Source of the DNA: Oscillospiraceae bacterium
Lineage (GTDB): Bacteria > Bacillota > Clostridia > Oscillospirales > Ruminococcaceae
Direction: 5' to 3'
Length of the DNA: 64,000 nucleotides
Assembly (NCBI GenBank): GCA_017828975.1
Contig: JAGAJN010000022.1
Location: forward strand, 1-64,000
Numbering within the stretch: the first letter of the stretch is position 1; every line of letters starts with the position of its first letter. Both the position numbers and the translations under genes were made by a program. Positions 60,667 through 64,000 of the stretch are shown piece after piece. The notes beneath the pieces were generated by a model that was not told where the DNA came from, did not search any database, and saw nothing but the letters and a program-made list of their open reading frames with translations.

Positions 60667-61032
60667 ATGTCAGATAGAAAAAGGTCCAAGACAAAGCTTG
60701 TGCTGACAGGCAGCGCAGTCGGATTTCTGAACGGACTGTTCGGTTCGGGCGGGGGAATAGTCGCTGTCCCGCTGCTGCGTTCCTGCGGGACAGACCAAAA
60801 GTCCGCCCACGCATGTTCGCTGGCAGTCACCCTGCCATTGTCCGCATTGTCGGCATTGCTTTATCTCGGAACAAGTGAACTGCCTTGGCAGGACGCACTC
60901 CGCCTGATACCCGCAGGTATTCCCGGAGCGCTTATCGGAGGTGTTTTGCTGAAAAAAATCCCGAATAAACCGCTGAAACGGCTATTCGGGATAATGATGA
61001 TAATCGCAGGTGGGAGGCTTATTTTCCGATGA
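60667..61032 (+). CDS. TauE/SafE-family half protein 1 (121 aa)
   Basis: About four transmembrane helices. The family motif VGFLNGLFGSGGGIVAVPLL occurs near residues 18-37. Full-length TauE/SafE anion exporters are about 240-270 residues with two such halves; this gene encodes the N-terminal half only. The frame ends in an ATGA overlap with the second half gene. AACAGGTGA precedes the ATG. Confidence 0.85.
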   Translation: MSDRKRSKTKLVLTGSAVGFLNGLFGSGGGIVAVPLLRSCGTDQKSAHACSLAVTLPLSALSALLYLGTSELPWQDALRLIPAGIPGALIGGVLLKKIPNKPLKRLFGIMMIIAGGRLIFR

Positions 61033-61382
61033 TATACATTGCGGCTTTCTTCTCTGCAATGCTTGCAGCAATGGGCGTCGGCGGCGGTATGCTGCTGATA
61101 ATGTGGCTGACAATTTTTGGGGGATTTTCCCAGCTCGAAGCCCAGGGGATAAATCTGCTCTGCTTTCTGCCAATCGCCGCCATTGCAGTTGTTATCCACA
61201 GCAAAAACAAGCTGATCAATTGGAAAAAGCTGTTTCCCGTAATCCTTTCGGGATTGGCAGCGGCGGCAGTCGGCTTTGCGGCAGCGCAGGTTGTCGGCTC
61301 GGAAATGCTGTCAAAGCTGTTTGGCGGGTTTATTATGATTGCCGGATTTAAAGAATTGTTTGGGAAATCGGATAGTAAGTAG
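61029..61382 (+). CDS. TauE/SafE-family half protein 2 (117 aa)
   Basis: The second half-size unit, with its own conserved MLAAMGVGGGMLLIM motif and about four transmembrane helices. The ATG at 61029 overlaps the stop of the preceding half gene by 4 bases. The pair may assemble as a heterodimer equal to one full-length exporter. The stop codon is 1 base from the convergent GNAT gene. Confidence 0.85.
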   Translation: MIYIAAFFSAMLAAMGVGGGMLLIMWLTIFGGFSQLEAQGINLLCFLPIAAIAVVIHSKNKLINWKKLFPVILSGLAAAAVGFAAAQVVGSEMLSKLFGGFIMIAGFKELFGKSDSK

Positions 61383-61383
61383 C

Positions 61384-62145
61384 TCACGTGTCGGAAACCG
61401 ATTTTATCTTACTCGCCCCTATCTCCACCCAAGCAGGGCGAAATCCGCAGTTTAAAGCAATATTCCACGAGTGATAATTGGACAGGCTCGTGCCGTAAAA
61501 GGGAATGTCCCCACGGCGGATAATTTCATTTTTCAGCAGAGTGACAAGATACGTCCCCACACCCATCGAACGGTACTTCGGCATTACATCAATGCCTATC
61601 TGCTGCCAATGAGGAGCGTCCTCGGAGCAGCCCGCCATTCCCATAATCTCGCCGCCGTCATATGCGCAGACAACTATCCTGTCGGGACGGTGTGGGAGAA
61701 ATTCTCCGCAGATGGCATTCGGAAAACGCTCATCTCCGTAAAACCCGAAAAACTCTTCGTTGTAAAACCATTTTACATTATAATCCTTTTGCGGACTGAC
61801 ATCACTTTCAGGCAGAAACATATGATAGGTTGATGTGAGCGTGTATCCAAATCCATTCAGTTCTTTTTCAAGCATCAGAAGTTTTGGAATTTCAAAAAGT
61901 GCGTGACCGCTGCTGCTTTCCATAAACTCTCCGAGAAAACGATGAAGCTGTTCATCTGCCGTGATGACAGCATTCTTTCCTGTTGTCACCATATGAAAAA
62001 AGTATTTTTCGGGGGAATAGACACGCCGTCCCTCCCTGATTTTGGAAACTGTCAGAACGTTCTCATTTTTCCGAAAATCATCGGGGGAACAGTTAAACTC
62101 AAGCGACAGCAGGTCAAGCAATCTGTCAAAATATTTGCTTTTCAT
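61384..62145 (-). CDS. GNAT-family N-acetyltransferase (253 aa)
   Basis: A 253-residue acetyltransferase with the acetyl-CoA-binding motif A as QIGIDVMPKYRSMGVGTYLV (about residues 185-205) and IMGMAGCSEDAP before it. The N-terminal half (1-120) is not a GNAT fold I can name. Substrate unknown. The ATG overlaps the stop of the upstream nucleotidyltransferase gene by 4 bases, and AAGGTGAG supplies its ribosome site. Confidence 0.8.
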   Translation of the reverse strand: MKSKYFDRLLDLLSLEFNCSPDDFRKNENVLTVSKIREGRRVYSPEKYFFHMVTTGKNAVITADEQLHRFLGEFMESSSGHALFEIPKLLMLEKELNGFGYTLTSTYHMFLPESDVSPQKDYNVKWFYNEEFFGFYGDERFPNAICGEFLPHRPDRIVVCAYDGGEIMGMAGCSEDAPHWQQIGIDVMPKYRSMGVGTYLVTLLKNEIIRRGDIPFYGTSLSNYHSWNIALNCGFRPAWVEIGASKIKSVSDT

Positions 62146-62924
62146 ATTTTCTCACCTTCTGCCGCAATGACTTGCAGAAACGCCTTGTTAAGGGGTTCCC
62201 AGCTGTTGTCCTTAACTGTTTCCGTGCTGTTTATTATCTGCTCTATCTTCTCAAATTCCGCCTTGATATAGTCGTGAAGAATTTTTATCTTGTCACCCTT
62301 GCCCATCTCGGGAGTTTTCATTTTCACTTCGAGCAGTTTGTTTACAACGGGAAGCAGTTCATGTGGAAGTTCCGTCTTGCATAACTCGGAAAACAACATT
62401 GGCGGTGGAGTGCCTTTGTCTAATATCCATTCGCAGGCAAGTAAAGTTCGCAGTACATAAAAATATTTTTTCAGTTTTACCTTATCGCCGCTTAAATGCT
62501 TTCGATAGTCGGATTTTGCGGTGCTGAAATAATGGTAAAGCCCCTTTTTTACATCAAAATAATCGTTAAGCAGCGATTTAAAACTGTCCCATTTATCGGA
62601 CACACGGTAAATGATAGGGGAGTTGTTCCACTCAAAAACAGTGGGATTTGACTTGTACAGAAGCCGAAGTGTTTTCTGAATATCCCAACCGTTAATGTCG
62701 AAAACATCGTCCAGCTGCCATTCGATAACGTCCCGTGTTTTCTCAAGCTTCAGATAGAAATCCTTTTTGCGGACATAGATAAACCGCACGTCATAGTCGC
62801 TGTCGGGGGACTCAAAGCCCCATGCACGGCTGCCCGATTCAACGCAGAGAAGTATCTCCACATTCTCCTTTTCTTCAATTTCATCAAGCTTTTCCTGTAT
62901 TTTTTGGTATATTATTTCGTCCAT
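62142..62924 (-). CDS. Nucleotidyltransferase (YcgL/RlaP-like)
   Basis: A 260-residue protein of the DNA polymerase beta-like superfamily. The active-site pattern CVESGSRAWGFESPDSDYD supplies the GS and DxD motif (about residues 28-46). It is related to predicted nucleotidyltransferases of the YcgL/RlaP type, which are of unknown function and often found in phage-defence or RNA-repair contexts. GAAAGGAG precedes the ATG. Coupled to the GNAT gene. Confidence 0.8.
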   Translation of the reverse strand: MDEIIYQKIQEKLDEIEEKENVEILLCVESGSRAWGFESPDSDYDVRFIYVRKKDFYLKLEKTRDVIEWQLDDVFDINGWDIQKTLRLLYKSNPTVFEWNNSPIIYRVSDKWDSFKSLLNDYFDVKKGLYHYFSTAKSDYRKHLSGDKVKLKKYFYVLRTLLACEWILDKGTPPPMLFSELCKTELPHELLPVVNKLLEVKMKTPEMGKGDKIKILHDYIKAEFEKIEQIINSTETVKDNSWEPLNKAFLQVIAAEGEKI

Positions 62925-63048
62925 TTATGACGCTCCTTTCCGTATATCAGAGTTTACAGCGCGTGAGGAAAAAGCTGCGGACCACAGCTATCCTGCGGGC
63001 GCGAAGAATGTAAGCTTTCGAAAACTACTAAGGTAAAATCTCCAAAAA

Positions 63049-63468
63049 TCACTTTCTGTTTTTGCGAAATTCCAGATAGCTTTCAAGAATAATAACGGCG
63101 GCTACGGCGTCCACAACAGCCTTGCGCTTTTTTCCCCTGACGTTGGTTTCGTTGAGTATCTGATGTGCCGAAACGGTGGTGCAGCGTTCGTCCCACATAA
63201 CCACCTCAACGCCTGTTTTTTCTGAGATAAGCTTGCCGAAATCACGGCATTTTTCGGCACGGTCGCCCTCGGTGCCGTCCATATTTTTCGGCAGTCCCAC
63301 AACGATAAGCTCGGGCTTCTCCGACTTGACATATCCCGCAATTTTTTCGGCGCAGCGGTCGGCATTGTACTCGTTGATGACGGTCAGGGGGGAGGCGAGA
63401 AACTCGGTTTTATCGCAGACGGCAAGCCCTGTTCTTGCGTCGCCGTAATCCACAGACATAATTTTCAT
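63049..63468 (-). CDS. ruvX: Holliday-junction resolvase-like RuvX/YqgF
   Basis: A 139-residue RNase H-fold protein starting MKIMSVDYGDARTGLAV (the first catalytic Asp in DYGD), with IVVGLPKNMDGTEG and VVMWDERCTTVSA. YqgF/RuvX takes part in 16S rRNA 5'-end processing and is also described as a resolvase. The ATG follows AAAGGACG. It is divergent from the epimerase gene with overlapping promoters. No alaS or other usual neighbour is seen. Confidence 0.93.
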   Translation of the reverse strand: MKIMSVDYGDARTGLAVCDKTEFLASPLTVINEYNADRCAEKIAGYVKSEKPELIVVGLPKNMDGTEGDRAEKCRDFGKLISEKTGVEVVMWDERCTTVSAHQILNETNVRGKKRKAVVDAVAAVIILESYLEFRKNRK

Positions 63469-63483
63469 AGTATCGTCCTTTCT

Positions 63484-63513
63484 ATTGACAGTTTGCCGTA
63501 TATATAGTATAAT
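63484..63513 (+). promoter_or_regulatory. Sigma-A promoter of aldose epimerase gene
   Basis: Perfect TTGACA at 63484-63489 and perfect TATAAT at 63508-63513, spaced 18 bases. Confidence 0.85.
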
Positions 63514-63533
63514 TATGATAAATTAATTTGCAA
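63506..63533 (-). promoter_or_regulatory. Sigma-A promoter of ruvX (minus)
   Basis: On the minus strand TTGCAA (63528-63533) and TATACT (63506-63511) are 16 bases apart. It overlaps the rightward promoter, so the two may compete. Confidence 0.65.
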
Positions 63534-63548
63534 ACGGAGGTAAATTTT

Positions 63549-64000
63549 ATGCTTTACACAATATCTTCCGACAAGCTCACAGCGCAGATCTCCGACTTCG
63601 GTGCGGAGCTTTCCTCGCTGAAAACTGCTGACGGCACAGAGCTGATCTGGCAGGCAGACCCCGAAATATGGAAGCGTCATGCGCCCCTGCTATTCCCGTT
63701 TATCTGCAACACCGAGTCGAAGAAATACACGGTAAACGGCTCGGAATATTCTTTGTCAAATCACGGGTTTGCCAGAGATACGGTTTTTGAGTGCGTTTCG
63801 GAAACCGACGGAAGCGTTCGCTTTGTTCTTAATTCAAACGATGAAACGCTGAAAAAATATCCTTACAAATTTGAGCTGACAGCAGATTACGCACTTTCGG
63901 GAAGCACTCTCACCACATCTGTAACGGTGAAAAATACCGATGACAAGGACATTTTCTTCTTCATCGGCGGACACCCCGCATTTAACTGTCCCATGACCGA
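63549..64000 (+). CDS. Aldose 1-epimerase family protein, 3' part cut off
   Basis: The first 150 residues of a galactose-mutarotase-like protein: SDKLTAQISDFGAELSSLK at the N-terminus, RHAPLLFPFICN, and FFIGGHPAFNCP at the window end with the conserved His of the active site. Such proteins interconvert anomers of hexoses or hexose 6-phosphates (YeaD-like). GGAGG precedes the ATG. The gene runs off the window. Confidence 0.88.
   Translation, partial: MLYTISSDKLTAQISDFGAELSSLKTADGTELIWQADPEIWKRHAPLLFPFICNTESKKYTVNGSEYSLSNHGFARDTVFECVSETDGSVRFVLNSNDETLKKYPYKFELTADYALSGSTLTTSVTVKNTDDKDIFFFIGGHPAFNCPMT

Overview
The window looks like a chromosomal segment of a low-to-medium-GC Gram-positive anaerobe of class Clostridia, most likely an Oscillospiraceae/Ruminococcus relative. 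The reasons are the Firmicutes gene order (infC-rpmI-rplT; dprA-topA-trmFO; plsX..rnc-smc-ftsY; nadD-yqeK-rsfS; yabM-mazG-rqcP), sporulation-type proteins, class B sortases, strong AGGAGG ribosome binding sites and consensus sigma-A promoters. Nearly all genes read rightward. No rRNA, tRNA, CRISPR array, prophage or insertion sequence was found.

Layout. 0-2.6 kb: a GH113-like glycoside hydrolase, a membrane protein and a convergent M23 (SpoIIQ-like) protein. 2.7-4.3 kb: translation operon infC-rpmI-rplT, with a structured leader and a non-canonical ATC start for infC. 4.3-13.1 kb: SpoU-type methyltransferase, dprA, topA, a small zinc-ribbon protein, trmFO, two YcxB-like membrane proteins, kptA and plsX. 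13.1-26.7 kb: hexapeptide acetyltransferase, rnc, radical SAM, smc, ftsY (acidic region at the C-terminus), rdgB, yhbY, nadD, yqeK, rsfS, two membrane proteins and leuS. 26.7-32 kb: rpsU, a YqeG phosphatase, a DUF1963 protein, a zinc-ribbon membrane protein, an endonuclease IV-like protein, aroQ, efp and an Asp/Cys-rich CD1247-like protein. 32-34.4 kb: two riboswitch-controlled transporter genes, FMN riboswitch-ribU and a probable fluoride riboswitch in front of a cation/proton antiporter. 34.6-37 kb: a DinB-like protein and a membrane diguanylate cyclase.

37-40.7 kb: smpB, tmRNA, a compact unit with its own promoter, a foldable leader, a 19-codon ORF with a perfect SD and a terminator (38.0-38.3 kb), then a cysteine desulfurase and thiI. 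40.8-47.6 kb: the most unusual block, four consecutive paralogous class B sortases followed by a SpoIID-domain protein, all apparently one operon. The third sortase carries a long Ser/Thr tail ending in a sorting-signal-like VPQTGG. 47.6-55.3 kb: pyrimidine-nucleoside phosphorylase, a zinc-ribbon protein, trpS and an aminotransferase (minus strand), a SpoVB/YabM flippase, mazG, HU, rqcP and a DUF3006 micro-protein. 55.3-60.4 kb: a LacI-type regulator and a sugar ABC importer (lipoprotein and two permeases, no ATPase). 60.6-64 kb: two half-size TauE/SafE proteins, a GNAT, a nucleotidyltransferase, ruvX and the 5' part of an aldose epimerase cut by the window end.

Most of the window is housekeeping: translation, tRNA modification, chromosome segregation, membrane targeting and ribosome rescue (smpB-ssrA, efp, rqcP, rsfS). 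The accessory interest lies in the sortase array, the micro-ORF unit and the riboswitch-controlled transporters.
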